Shown: in pieces, positions 22,279-30,961 of the stretch
How positions within the stretch are numbered: the first letter of the stretch is position 1
Layout: every line of letters starts with the position of its first letter
Source of the DNA: an uncultured Dorea sp.
GTDB lineage: Bacteria > Bacillota > Clostridia > Lachnospirales > Lachnospiraceae
Direction of reading: 5' to 3'
Assembly (NCBI GenBank): GCA_947645355.1
Contig: CANSCI010000017.1
Location: 1 to 35,077, forward strand
DNA length: 35,077 nt
Position numbers and translations under genes: made by a program
The notes under the pieces: generated by a model
Databases searched by the model: none
What the model was told of the DNA's origin: nothing
Seen by the model: the letters and a program-made list of their open reading frames with translations, nothing else

Positions 22279-22617
22279 CAGTCCTCCTTCTCATATTTTC
22301 TCTGAACAAAATTCGTCACCAGCGTACCCACAAGGCAGATTGCCAGGATCGTGATCCCAATAGCACTTCCCTGCCCGTAATGTTTATATTTAAACGCTTC
22401 ATTATAAAGCAGCGTAGTCGGAAGGTTGGTCAGGCCGTTCGGCCCGCCCCCCGTCATCGCATAGACCAGGTCGAATACCTTCACCGAGCCCATAATATCT
22501 AATAAAATGCAGACAAAGATGACATTTTTCAACATGGGAACTGTGACATAGAAGAACTTCTTCACCGTTCCTGCCCCGTCAATGGCCGCCGCGTCATAGA
22601 TCTCCTCCGGGCTTCTG
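22278..22617 (-). pseudogene. carbohydrate ABC permease, MalF type, N-terminally deleted
   Basis: The frame reads SPEEIYDAAAIDGAGTVKKF, the EAA loop of a MalF-type permease, and continues through the last two membrane helices to the stop at 22278. Upstream the similarity ends at about 22617 and the frame stops at 22638-22640, so about two thirds of the ~290-residue protein is missing. The sequence beyond the break belongs to the divergent sensor kinase. A deletion removed the permease start, presumably the binding-protein gene, and the kinase start. Confidence 0.85.
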
Positions 22618-22623
22618 ATTATA

Positions 22624-24279
22624 GTGTCCCTGGTGTTCTATTATTATTTTATGTCCATGCAGGCGGAGTTCTCTGTAAAGCAGCTCAACGCCATAAATAA
22701 CCAGCTGAGTTTCTATCTTACCTCCATGGACAATTATTCAAAAATGATGATCAGTGACTCTAGTATTCAGAAAAATGTAAGAAGCTATGAAACCCCCGGC
22801 ATGGCCTACACAGAGACAGACCGTACCCGGCTGCGCTCCGAGATGAGGAAATACCTGCAGACGATCCCCTATATCCACTCTGCCGCCATATATGACGACG
22901 CCGGATCCTGCATCACCACAACAGCAGTGGCCGCCTATCCTGCAGACCTTCGAAAGCTGAAGGTTCAGGATCATATTACATTTGCCGTCACACAGAAATA
23001 TTCAAACTTCAACTTTACATCCGAGATACAGACATTGTCGCTGCTGAGACCCTTTTACGAGATTTCCACGGGAAAGAAACTGGGTTATATTGAAATCTCC
23101 ATAGCGGAGAGTGACATTCGATCACTCTACGCCCGGGATACCTCCGACACAAGCAAGCTCTTTATTACAGACAGCGAAGGACGCATTGTGAGCACAGACG
23201 GAGCCTGGCCGCTGGTAGAAATGTTTCTTCCTCTGAAGCAATACGGCGGGGCAGTTCCGGAGCAGTTCCGCTCCGGCAACGGCTCGATCTGTTTCGTCTC
23301 GCATATGGAGCAGCTGAATTGGTTTATTGTAAATGAGATCAGGCTTTCAGCCTTTTACAAGCCCTTGTTTCTTATTCTGCTGGTCACCCTCGTTATCAGC
23401 CTTTTGTTTCTTATGGTTTTTATGGTGATTTCCAGGCGGATCAGTGAAACTATTACAAAACCGTTATATCTTCTCATCAGCCATATTCAGAAAGTAAAGG
23501 AAGGAAACTGGATCCCGCTGAACAACGCCCCTGAGGATGCCGATCTCAAGCTGTTGTTCCGGGAATTTGACAGCATGATCCTTGCCCAGGAGAAGCTGAC
23601 CCATGACCTTATTATTTCCCAGCGGGAAAAGGACAAGCTGTCCCTGGATCTTTTACAGCAGCAGGTGAACCCGCATTTTCTCTATAATACCCTGGATAAT
23701 ATCGGCTCTCTGGCCGCCCTGAATGAAACAGACACCTTACTCTCTCTTGTGGGCAGCCTGTCGGATTTCTACAGGCACAGCCTAAGTGACGGAAACCTGG
23801 TCATTACCGTGGGAGAAGAACTAAAGCTGACACAGGCTTATGTGAACATTATGCAGATACGGTATGTGAATAAATTCTCCTTCTCTGTATTCTGCCCGGA
23901 AAGTGTGAAGGATTACAGCTGCCTGAAGCTTCTCCTCCAGCCGGTTATTGAAAACAGTATCTACCACGGTATCAAGGAACTGGACGGGTTCGGCCATATT
24001 ACCCTGGACGTCCGGGAGGCAGACTCCCGCATCATCTTCACGGGCAGGGACAACGGTCCCGGCATGGCAGCCGGAGCTTTAAAACAGATAACTGAACCGG
24101 GAGAAAGCCATTTCGGCATCAAAAGCATTCAAAAAAGGATCCTTATGCATTACGGAGATAACTGTAGCATTACCATGCAAAACACAGAACCTGAAGGTCT
24201 GGAAACAATCATTTCAATCCCAAAACAGAAATGGAGCGGCACAGATGAAGCAGATGAACATGGAACAGACAAAATATAA
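22624..24279 (+). CDS. YesM-type sensor histidine kinase, 5'-truncated by deletion
   Basis: After a partial first membrane helix (SLVFYYYFMSM) comes a ~230-residue external sensor domain, a second helix (247-270), HAMP-like linker, His_kinase domain with His351 in QQQVNPHFLYN, N-box QPVIENSIYHG (Asn444) and G-box GRDNGPGM. This is the YesM/LytS-like class that senses sugars with binding proteins and pairs with AraC-type regulators. The GTG used as a start has no ribosome site, and the usual ~20-25 residue lead (cytoplasmic tail plus start of TM1) is missing. Sequence just upstream belongs to malF. The kinase is probably not produced correctly. Confidence 0.82.
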   Translation: MSLVFYYYFMSMQAEFSVKQLNAINNQLSFYLTSMDNYSKMMISDSSIQKNVRSYETPGMAYTETDRTRLRSEMRKYLQTIPYIHSAAIYDDAGSCITTTAVAAYPADLRKLKVQDHITFAVTQKYSNFNFTSEIQTLSLLRPFYEISTGKKLGYIEISIAESDIRSLYARDTSDTSKLFITDSEGRIVSTDGAWPLVEMFLPLKQYGGAVPEQFRSGNGSICFVSHMEQLNWFIVNEIRLSAFYKPLFLILLVTLVISLLFLMVFMVISRRISETITKPLYLLISHIQKVKEGNWIPLNNAPEDADLKLLFREFDSMILAQEKLTHDLIISQREKDKLSLDLLQQQVNPHFLYNTLDNIGSLAALNETDTLLSLVGSLSDFYRHSLSDGNLVITVGEELKLTQAYVNIMQIRYVNKFSFSVFCPESVKDYSCLKLLLQPVIENSIYHGIKELDGFGHITLDVREADSRIIFTGRDNGPGMAAGALKQITEPGESHFGIKSIQKRILMHYGDNCSITMQNTEPEGLETIISIPKQKWSGTDEADEHGTDKI

Positions 24280-25798
24280 GATTATCGTTGCAGATGACGA
24301 ATATTATATACGCCGGAAATTAACTAAGATTATCGACTATGAAGGACTGGGGCTTGAGCTGGCCGGAGACTTTGAAAACGGCCGGGAGGTCATAGACTAT
24401 TTTTCTAAGGATCAGGCCGACATTGTCCTGCTGGATATCCGTATGCCAAAGGTATCCGGCCTGGATACGGCCGAGTTCCTCCACCGCAGCTTCCCGAACA
24501 CAAAAGTGATCATCCTCTCCGGCTTCAATGATTTTGAATATGCCCAAAAAACACTTCGATATCATGTCTTTGATTACCTTCTGAAGCCGGTGGATGCCGA
24601 TACCTTAAATTCTGCCATCCGGGGCTGTATCAGTGCAATCAATAAAAGGCGTCTGGAAATCCGGCAGCTTGACAGTCTTGCCCATTACGAAAAGAGCATG
24701 CTGCTTAACCAGGTTCTGCGTAAAAAAGAACCTCTTCACGCACTGGCAGCGGCCTATCCCCAGCTGATGTCCGCCAATTATTCCATGTTCTACTCCTTTT
24801 TTATTGACGTGGAATGCAGCCGGGCCGCCAAAGATCTGTATACTGTATTAACTGGTCAAAAGATAGAATGTGAGTATTTTATAGAGAGCGACCACATTTT
24901 TTATATCCAGTTTTTCCTGGAGGATGATATCGCAGAGCCCCTCTGTCAGTATCACTGCAAAAAATTCTTCCACGGCATGGCGAATCGTTTTTACTATTAT
25001 TTCGGAGTGCTTTTTGATGTGCAGACAGACTGGGATACGCGTCGGAGGCAGGCGCCTGGCGGACTGGACAACCGGTATTTCTCTGCGGCAGGCAACCTGT
25101 CGTCCTGCACAGTTTCCCCGGGCTCTTCATCCCTCCCCGAACATCAGATGTCCGGCATCGACGCCATCCGCCATCCGCTTCTCCAGAGGCTCAACGCCTC
25201 TGATTCAGAGGGTTTCTGTGCTTTCATCACAGAGCTCTTTCAGACCATTGCACAGCGGAAATCTGTAGAATATTTCCATCTGGCAGTGATGGAGGTCTTT
25301 GCCGCATTCTCCGTCAAATATTCCTCGCAGAAAAATTACCGGCCCCTCCCCAGAGACTATGCACAGTCTGTCATCGCAGAGGAATACCGGCTGGAAGAAG
25401 TTCAGTCCGTTATCATCCATTATGGATTAGATTACATGAAAAATACAGAGGCTGTGCCCTCCGACATCCGCCTCAGCAAAAATATTATCCAGTATCTGAT
25501 GGAGCATTACCAAGAGCCTGATCTGACGGTGACCAGTCTTGCCGCCTGTTTTCAATTGAATGTATCTTATATGGGAAGTGTATTCAAGAAAGTAAACCAT
25601 ACCTCGATCCTGCAGTTTCTCACCACACTGCGTATGACGGAGGCAAAGAATCTGCTGAAGACCGGACAGTATAAGGTGACAGAAGTCGCAGAGGCCGTCG
25701 GCTATACCGATGTTTTCTACTTCAGCAAACGCTTTAAAGCCTTCTGCGGGCATTCTCCGAAAGAATATATGCTGGAAAATGCCGCAGAATATTATTGA
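24245..25798 (+). CDS. YesN-type response regulator with AraC DNA-binding domain
   Basis: The receiver domain has D17/D18, phospho-acceptor D64 (VLLDIRMP) and K114 (YLLKPVD). A ~270-residue linker follows, then an AraC/XylS double helix-turn-helix at about 415-512 (LTVTSLAACFQLNVSYMG, later VTEVAEAVGYTDVFYFSKRF, quoted as the two recognition regions). The gene overlaps the kinase end by 35 nt, so they are co-translated. It should activate the adjacent permease/glycosidase operon, whose promoter seems to be gone with the deletion near 22.6 kb. Confidence 0.9.
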   Translation: MKQMNMEQTKYKIIVADDEYYIRRKLTKIIDYEGLGLELAGDFENGREVIDYFSKDQADIVLLDIRMPKVSGLDTAEFLHRSFPNTKVIILSGFNDFEYAQKTLRYHVFDYLLKPVDADTLNSAIRGCISAINKRRLEIRQLDSLAHYEKSMLLNQVLRKKEPLHALAAAYPQLMSANYSMFYSFFIDVECSRAAKDLYTVLTGQKIECEYFIESDHIFYIQFFLEDDIAEPLCQYHCKKFFHGMANRFYYYFGVLFDVQTDWDTRRRQAPGGLDNRYFSAAGNLSSCTVSPGSSSLPEHQMSGIDAIRHPLLQRLNASDSEGFCAFITELFQTIAQRKSVEYFHLAVMEVFAAFSVKYSSQKNYRPLPRDYAQSVIAEEYRLEEVQSVIIHYGLDYMKNTEAVPSDIRLSKNIIQYLMEHYQEPDLTVTSLAACFQLNVSYMGSVFKKVNHTSILQFLTTLRMTEAKNLLKTGQYKVTEVAEAVGYTDVFYFSKRFKAFCGHSPKEYMLENAAEYY

Positions 25799-25863
25799 TG
25801 TTCTGCTCTTCATCTCCCTTCTTCCTACAATTTGAAATAAGTTTGCTAAATTAGATAAATATA

Positions 25864-25892
25864 TTGATTATTGTGTAATCAGTGTGTATAAT
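25864..25892 (+). promoter_or_regulatory. hicAB promoter with palindromic operator
   Basis: TTGATT (25864-25869), 17-bp spacer, TATAAT (25887-25892). A palindrome GATTA-ttgtg-TAATC (25866-25880) lies between the two boxes, a fitting place for HicB repression. Confidence 0.7.
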
Positions 25893-25914
25893 AGTGAAAC
25901 AAGGGGGAACATTA

Positions 25915-26088
25915 ATGAAACAAAGAGATTTAATTAAAAAACTTGAAGACGCCGGATTTACTTTTGAAAGACATGGCGGAAATCATGATATATACAGAAG
26001 GGGCAACGACATAGAAAAAATACCACGGCATAAAGAGGTGAATGAGCGCCTGGCAAGGATGATACTTAGAAAATGGAAATTATTATAA
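25915..26088 (+). CDS. hicA: HicA-type mRNA interferase toxin
   Basis: This 57-residue protein has the dsRNA-binding-like HicA fold. MKQRDLIKKLEDAGFTF and the catalytic RHGGNHDIYRR block with the conserved histidine are clear, followed by the usual IPRHKEVNERLARMILRK end. The start at 25915 follows AAGGGGG by 7 nt; an upstream in-frame start lies before that site. It degrades mRNA when free of HicB, which is encoded 13 nt downstream. Order toxin-antitoxin is normal for hicAB. Confidence 0.92.
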   Translation: MKQRDLIKKLEDAGFTFERHGGNHDIYRRGNDIEKIPRHKEVNERLARMILRKWKLL

Positions 26089-26101
26089 GGAGTGAATTAT
26101 T

Positions 26102-26542
26102 ATGAAGCAGGTTTATCCAACTTTTATTTTAAATACCAATGACGGCTCTGAGCATTCTTTTTTAGTATGTGTTCCTGACTTAGAAATCTTTACTGAGGGG
26201 GATAATTTTGCAGATGCGATTGAAATGGCAAGAGATGCCATCGGATTATCAGGTATTTCGATGGAAGACAACAAAGAAGAACTTCCTATGCCGTCAGACC
26301 AGGCTGCTGCTATCGAAAAGGTAAAGCAATATACAGAAGATATCGACTTCTCTCAAGGCGTTTTAACTTATGTAGATGTTGACTTTTCTGAGTACAGGAA
26401 AAAAGTCGACACAAAAACTGTCCGGAGAAATGTAGCGCTCCCAAGTTGGCTCAATTATGAAGCAGAGCATGCAGGAATTAACGTTTCCAGGGTATTACAG
26501 GAAGCTTTGATGAATGTACTTAATGTAAAAAGAAATATATAA
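26102..26542 (+). CDS. hicB: HicB-type antitoxin
   Basis: The N-terminal part (YPTFILNTNDGSEHSFLVCV, PDLEIFTEGDNFADAIEMA) is the partial RNase-H-like HicB fold that blocks HicA. The C-terminal part (RRNVALPSWLNYEAEHAG, VSRVLQEALMNVL) is a ribbon-helix-helix-like DNA-binding domain that represses the operon. AAGGAG precedes the ATG. Length 146 is usual. Confidence 0.9.
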   Translation: MKQVYPTFILNTNDGSEHSFLVCVPDLEIFTEGDNFADAIEMARDAIGLSGISMEDNKEELPMPSDQAAAIEKVKQYTEDIDFSQGVLTYVDVDFSEYRKKVDTKTVRRNVALPSWLNYEAEHAGINVSRVLQEALMNVLNVKRNI

Positions 26543-26554
26543 TAAAACTATGAT

Positions 26555-26591
26555 TGAGGGCGGATTTACTCTTTGAAGTAAAACGCCCTCA
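26555..26591. terminator. bidirectional terminator between hicB and the sigma-54 activator
   Basis: Stem TGAGGGCG/CGCCCTCA (26555-26562 with 26584-26591) with an inner TTTAC/GTAAA pair. Confidence 0.7.
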
Positions 26592-26598
26592 TTATACT

Positions 26599-27993
26599 TC
26601 ACTTAATCCCATATTTCTTAAGCTTCTTAACCACCGTAGACTGGTCGATCCCCAGCGCACCGGCAATGGCACGCGTTGTCTTATGCGTCCGGAAACAGTC
26701 CTCTAATATTTCCTTCTCCACCTGGTTCAGCCGTTCCGGAAGACTTACACGTCTCTCCTCCATTCTTTCGGTCTGCACTTCCTTCGCCGCATTAGGCAGA
26801 AGCATCTTGCGGACATCCGACTCTGTGATCGCATCGTGGAAGGTGCTGACCACAAGCCTTTCTATGGCATTCTCCATCTCGCGGACATTCCCGGGCCATT
26901 CGTATTTTCGCAGCAGCTCTGTGGCCTCATAAGTAATATCCTTCGCCATCCCGTATCGCCCGTTCATAATCTTTAAGAAGAACCGAATATACTGGATAAT
27001 ATCCTCCTCCCTCTCTCGAAGCGCCGGAATATGAATGGGCACCACACTGATGCGGTAATACAGATCCTCCCGGAATTGCCCCCGGGCCACCAGTTCCTTC
27101 AGGTCTTTGTTGGCGGCTACGATAATCCTGGCGTTGACCTTCACCGGCTTCGTGGCACCCACCCGGATGATCTCCCTTTCCTGAAGGGCGTGAAGGAACT
27201 TCACCTGCAGATGGAGGGGAAGCTCTGAGATCTCATCAAGAAATACGGTTCCATCCCCCGCAGCCTCCAGAAGTCCTTTCTTTCCTTCCCGCAATGCCCC
27301 GGTAAATGCCCCCGGAACATAACCGAACAATTCCGACTCCAGAAGTTCTGCCGGGATCGCCCCGCAGTTGATCTGGATAAACGGAAGCTCACCGTTCACT
27401 GAACTGTTGTGGATAAAACGGGCAAACATACTCTTGCCCACACCGGTCTCCCCCTGCAGCAATATAGTCGTCTGCAGAGGCGCGATATGCTCCATCAGCC
27501 GCACCACCTCCTGCATCTTGGCGCTGGAGCCGATCAGGATCTCATGCCGGCCGTTTTTGTGGCGCAGCTGAGAGCGGATGGTCTCTACCATATCCTCCTG
27601 CTCTCTGAGCTGCTGCTTTAAATTCTCCAATTCCGTGATATCCTTCGATATATTGATGACTCTTTTGACATTTCCCTGCTTATCAAAGATAGGCTTACCG
27701 GTAACCACCAGCTTCCTTTTTGCCCCCGTCACCTGAAACACTGTAAGCTCCTTCTTCTCTTCCAGCACAGCCACCGTAGCCGACCGGTCGAAGATCCCCT
27801 TCTCCTCCAGCTCATACGCGCTGCTGCCCACGATTTCTTCGTTAGGCATTCCGAAATTCTCACCGCACATACTGCTGACGCGCAGAAATACGCCGTTTCC
27901 GTCTGCAACCGTGATCTGGTCAGACGCCATCTCAAAGATCGTCTCCAGTTCGCTGTACGCTTCCTTATAATACTGCAAATCTTTTTCCACCAA
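26599..27993 (-). CDS. sigma-54-dependent transcriptional activator with PAS domain
   Basis: Three parts are clear. A PAS sensor (about 12-125, ending in the NISKDITELENLK linker) leads to an AAA+ domain with Walker A GETGVGKS (181-188), the GAFTGA loop (228-233) that contacts sigma-54, and Walker B VFLDE (250-254). A Fis/TyrR-like HTH (TTRAIAGALGIDQSTVVKKL, 439-458) ends the protein. There is no receiver domain, so it likely responds to a small ligand. The frame starts at TTG 27993; a GTG at 27990 has ideal spacing from AGGAGGG. It lies just after the hydantoinase operon, whose promoter is a perfect sigma-54 site, so it is the best candidate activator. Confidence 0.92.
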   Translation of the reverse strand: MVEKDLQYYKEAYSELETIFEMASDQITVADGNGVFLRVSSMCGENFGMPNEEIVGSSAYELEEKGIFDRSATVAVLEEKKELTVFQVTGAKRKLVVTGKPIFDKQGNVKRVINISKDITELENLKQQLREQEDMVETIRSQLRHKNGRHEILIGSSAKMQEVVRLMEHIAPLQTTILLQGETGVGKSMFARFIHNSSVNGELPFIQINCGAIPAELLESELFGYVPGAFTGALREGKKGLLEAAGDGTVFLDEISELPLHLQVKFLHALQEREIIRVGATKPVKVNARIIVAANKDLKELVARGQFREDLYYRISVVPIHIPALREREEDIIQYIRFFLKIMNGRYGMAKDITYEATELLRKYEWPGNVREMENAIERLVVSTFHDAITESDVRKMLLPNAAKEVQTERMEERRVSLPERLNQVEKEILEDCFRTHKTTRAIAGALGIDQSTVVKKLKKYGIK

Positions 27994-28147
27994 GAAACCC
28001 TCCTATGCCAGGGTACTGCCTGCATGATACCCAGACAAGACGCCATGCATCCAGTACAGTAGTCTATTAACAAGTTCATATTCAGCCTACTGATCATTAT
28101 AAACAGGAATCTATAGCCCTGCAAGGAGGGCTGCCGCAAAACCCCAG

Positions 28148-28186
28148 AAAGACAGAGGAAGCAGATGGCACTGCTCCTCTGTCTTT
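28148..28186. terminator. terminator downstream of the hydantoinase operon
   Basis: A 12-bp stem AAAGACAGAGGA/TCCTCTGTCTTT (28148-28159 with 28175-28186) with an inner GCAG/CTGC extension lies 50 nt past the hydantoinase stop. It partly separates the operon from the activator gene. The rest of 27994-28235 shows no gene. Confidence 0.7.
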
Positions 28187-28235
28187 TATATCTGCAATCC
28201 ATCGGGGGCTGATACGTCAAACACAAACCTTCCGG

Positions 28236-29639
28236 TTATCTCTCCTTGTACAAGGTTCCGTACGGCTTTCCCTTGATCAGCCTTCCGTCACCCTTATTTC
28301 CACAGTATTCCCCGTCTTTTACAACTACATTCCCCCGGAGGAATACAGTGTCTACCTTTCCTATAGCTTCCATCCCTTCATATGCACAATAGTCTACTCC
28401 GTGGAGAGATCCCTCATTGGAGAATACGCCCCGGTACTCCGGGTCATAGATTACGATATCCGCGTCGTACCCTGCCTCGAGATAACCTTTGCAGTAGTCA
28501 AGCCCGTTGTTCCTTGCCGGTGCGGACGCATAGATGTCCACCAGCTTCTGGCGCGTGATCTTCCCTGCCTCGACGCCGTATGTCCAGAGTACCTGAAGCC
28601 GGTTTTCAAGCCCCGGCGCCCCGTTGGGGACATTGCGGAAGTCGTCCTTTCCCATGTGCTTCTGTTCCTTCCAGTCGAACCCGCAGTGGTCGGAGCTGAC
28701 TGCATTTAACCAGCCGTTATTGATGCCCTTCCACAACTCGTCAAAGTGATCCGGGGTGCGAAGCGCCGGGGAACACACATATTTCCCGCCTTCAAAGTCC
28801 GGCTTTGCAAGATTGGATTCATCCAGCGTAAGATAGTGGGAACAGGTCTCGCCCATGACAGGCTGTCCTTTATCATAAGCTCTGGCAATCTCCTCCAGCG
28901 CTTCCTTGCAGGAAACATGTACGACATAGAGCGGGGCGTCCGCAAGCTCTGCGAGATATATGGCCCTTCTTGTGGCTTCCGCCTCAACGACCGGCGGCCT
29001 TGACAATACATGCCCGTAAGGCCCGGTCTGCCCTTTCGCGATCAGCTCTTTTTGGAGCACATCGATCATATCTGCATTCTCCGCATGAACCATTACCGTT
29101 ATCCCTGCTTCCTTCCCCTTTTTCAATGCCTTTAAAATAGCGTCGTCATCTGCGTGGAAAAACATCCCTTTATACGCCATGAACAGCTTCATTGTCGGAT
29201 AACCGGCCCCCACAAGCGCCGGGATCTCCTCGATCACTTCTTCCCGCGGGTCTGTCATGACAATATGGAAGGAATAGTCAGCCATTGCAATATTTTCTGC
29301 ATTGTCCCTGCGGTAATCTTCTATGGAATCCACAAGTCCTTTTCCCTTGACCTGGTTGACAAATTCGATCACTGTCGTCGTTCCGCCGGCAACCGCGGCA
29401 TTTGACGTCTCAAAGCCTCTCACCTTCGCACCGTTGAATTCAAAAGAAAAATGTACATGCTGGTCCACACCTCCGGGAAGGACATATTTCCCTGAAGCGT
29501 CAAAAACCTGTGCATCTTCACATTCCAGATCTGCGCCTATAGATATGATCTTTTCGTCCTCCACCAAAATATCGGCCATATATTCATTCGAGGCTGTTAC
29601 AATGGTCCCGCCTTTAATCAATTTTTTCATAGTAATCAT
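28236..29639 (-). CDS. dihydropyrimidinase/hydantoinase family amidohydrolase
   Basis: The binuclear metal site is complete: HVH at 61-63 after PGGVDQ, the carbamylated Lys151 (YPTMKLFMAYKG), His185 (VMVHAEN), His241 (YVVHVSCKEA) and Asp317 (SSDHCGFD). Length 467 is standard for D-hydantoinases and dihydropyrimidinases, which open cyclic diamides to N-carbamoyl acids. It overlaps the preceding M20 hydrolase as ATGA with AAGGAG upstream. The pairing with a carbamoylase-type hydrolase points to stepwise opening and decarbamoylation of a hydantoin, dihydropyrimidine or related ureide. Confidence 0.9.
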   Translation of the reverse strand: MITMKKLIKGGTIVTASNEYMADILVEDEKIISIGADLECEDAQVFDASGKYVLPGGVDQHVHFSFEFNGAKVRGFETSNAAVAGGTTTVIEFVNQVKGKGLVDSIEDYRRDNAENIAMADYSFHIVMTDPREEVIEEIPALVGAGYPTMKLFMAYKGMFFHADDDAILKALKKGKEAGITVMVHAENADMIDVLQKELIAKGQTGPYGHVLSRPPVVEAEATRRAIYLAELADAPLYVVHVSCKEALEEIARAYDKGQPVMGETCSHYLTLDESNLAKPDFEGGKYVCSPALRTPDHFDELWKGINNGWLNAVSSDHCGFDWKEQKHMGKDDFRNVPNGAPGLENRLQVLWTYGVEAGKITRQKLVDIYASAPARNNGLDYCKGYLEAGYDADIVIYDPEYRGVFSNEGSLHGVDYCAYEGMEAIGKVDTVFLRGNVVVKDGEYCGNKGDGRLIKGKPYGTLYKER

Positions 29640-30889
29640 AGACTCCTTCCTGCTGTTAACTGTCTCACAGTTTCAAGCAAAACATCTGCACCTTTTTTTA
29701 TGTCACCTTCTGCCGTATACTCTTCTGCCGTGTGGCTTCTTCCGTCTACACTGGGTACAAAGATCATGCCTACATCTGTCACAGCCGTCATCATGGCGGC
29801 ATCGTGGACTGCCCCGCTGTTCATACGCTTATACGGCAGCCCTTTCTTTGCAGTCACTTCTTCTATAAGCTCTGTGATCCTTGGACACAGCCGGATACAT
29901 TCGGACTTGCCGATCTCCGTCACCTCTGCCGCCACCCCGGTTGTCTCTCCCATTTCCCTGCATTTCTCCTGGATAAAGTCGATCACTTTCTCCATCCCAT
30001 CCTCGCACACATCACGGATATCCACACTGAACTGTACGATCTGGGGAATCACGTTCGGCTTGTTTGGACTGCACTCGATCTCACCTACCGTGGCAACAGT
30101 TGAAGCATACACTTCTTCCCTGGCATATTGTTCAATGGCACAGATCAGCTTTGCCGCTGCCGCCATGGGATCCTTTCTCATATTCATCGGAGTTGTCCCC
30201 GCATGGTCAGAAAAACCTCTGAGTGTGATTCGAAGTGTATGCATTCCTGCGATCACCTGCACAACACCGATGGTAAGTTTTTCATTATCAAGGACTGCCC
30301 CCTGTTCAATATGTAATTCCACCATTGCATGTACATCCCCCGGATTCAGGCGGCATTCCTTTACTCTCTCCGGATCCAGGCCAAACCGGCGGATCACATC
30401 ATATGCCGTCTCCCCGGCTTCTGTTTTTAATTCTTTTAAATAATCCTTATCGTATTTTCCGGCCAGCGCTTTGCTTCCGATCATTGTCGTCCCGAAATTC
30501 GAGCCTTCTTCCTCCGCAAAGAGGACAAGTTCTACAGGCCGGATCGGCTTTATTCCATTTTCATGGAATACTCTCAGCACCTCCAACGAGGAGGCCGCCC
30601 CGACGATCCCGTCGTATTTTCCTCCGTTTGGGACACTGTCAAGATGCGAGCCGATCCACACAGGGGCAAGGTCCGGATCAGTCCCCTCATATCTTGCCCT
30701 GATATTCCCGATCTGATCCACAGATACCTTAAGATCCATCTCTTTGCAGATTGAACCGATATAATCTTTTGCCTGTCTGTCCAGATCACTGTACGAAAAT
30801 CTTGTAATCCCGCATCCCGGTGTCTCATTGAACTCTGCCAGCCGTTCAATCATGCCGATAAGTCTTTCCTCATTCACTTCCATCTGCAT
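29636..30889 (-). CDS. M20 family N-carbamoyl-amino acid / allantoate / ureido hydrolase
   Basis: The metal ligands of the AllC/AmaB group are present: GSHLDSVPNGGKYDG (His and bridging Asp), EEEGSNF (catalytic and ligand Glu), ELHIEQG (His) and the late GRSHTAEE (His). The lid domain has the HTLRITLRGFSDHAGTTPM stretch (dimer-bridging His and substrate residues). The product removes carbamoyl from N-carbamoyl acids or allantoate. The start at 30889 follows AAGGAAAA by ~9 nt; a GTG at 30913 is the longest option. It is the second-last gene of the operon, just ahead of the hydantoinase. Exact substrate cannot be told from sequence. Confidence 0.88.
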   Translation of the reverse strand: MQMEVNEERLIGMIERLAEFNETPGCGITRFSYSDLDRQAKDYIGSICKEMDLKVSVDQIGNIRARYEGTDPDLAPVWIGSHLDSVPNGGKYDGIVGAASSLEVLRVFHENGIKPIRPVELVLFAEEEGSNFGTTMIGSKALAGKYDKDYLKELKTEAGETAYDVIRRFGLDPERVKECRLNPGDVHAMVELHIEQGAVLDNEKLTIGVVQVIAGMHTLRITLRGFSDHAGTTPMNMRKDPMAAAAKLICAIEQYAREEVYASTVATVGEIECSPNKPNVIPQIVQFSVDIRDVCEDGMEKVIDFIQEKCREMGETTGVAAEVTEIGKSECIRLCPRITELIEEVTAKKGLPYKRMNSGAVHDAAMMTAVTDVGMIFVPSVDGRSHTAEEYTAEGDIKKGADVLLETVRQLTAGRSL

Positions 30890-30914
30890 AAATCTATTTT
30901 CCTTCCCTGACACC

Positions 30915-30951
30915 GGCGGACAAAAGGTCTTCTGACGCCTTCCTGTCCGCC
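30915..30951. other. intercistronic hairpin
   Basis: Stem GGCGGACA/TGTCCGCC (30915-30922 with 30944-30951), inner AAGG/CCTT, with no T-tract on the minus strand. It lies between the oxidoreductase and hydrolase genes and may mark processing or lowered read-through inside the operon. Confidence 0.45.
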
Positions 30952-30961
30952 TGAACCATCA

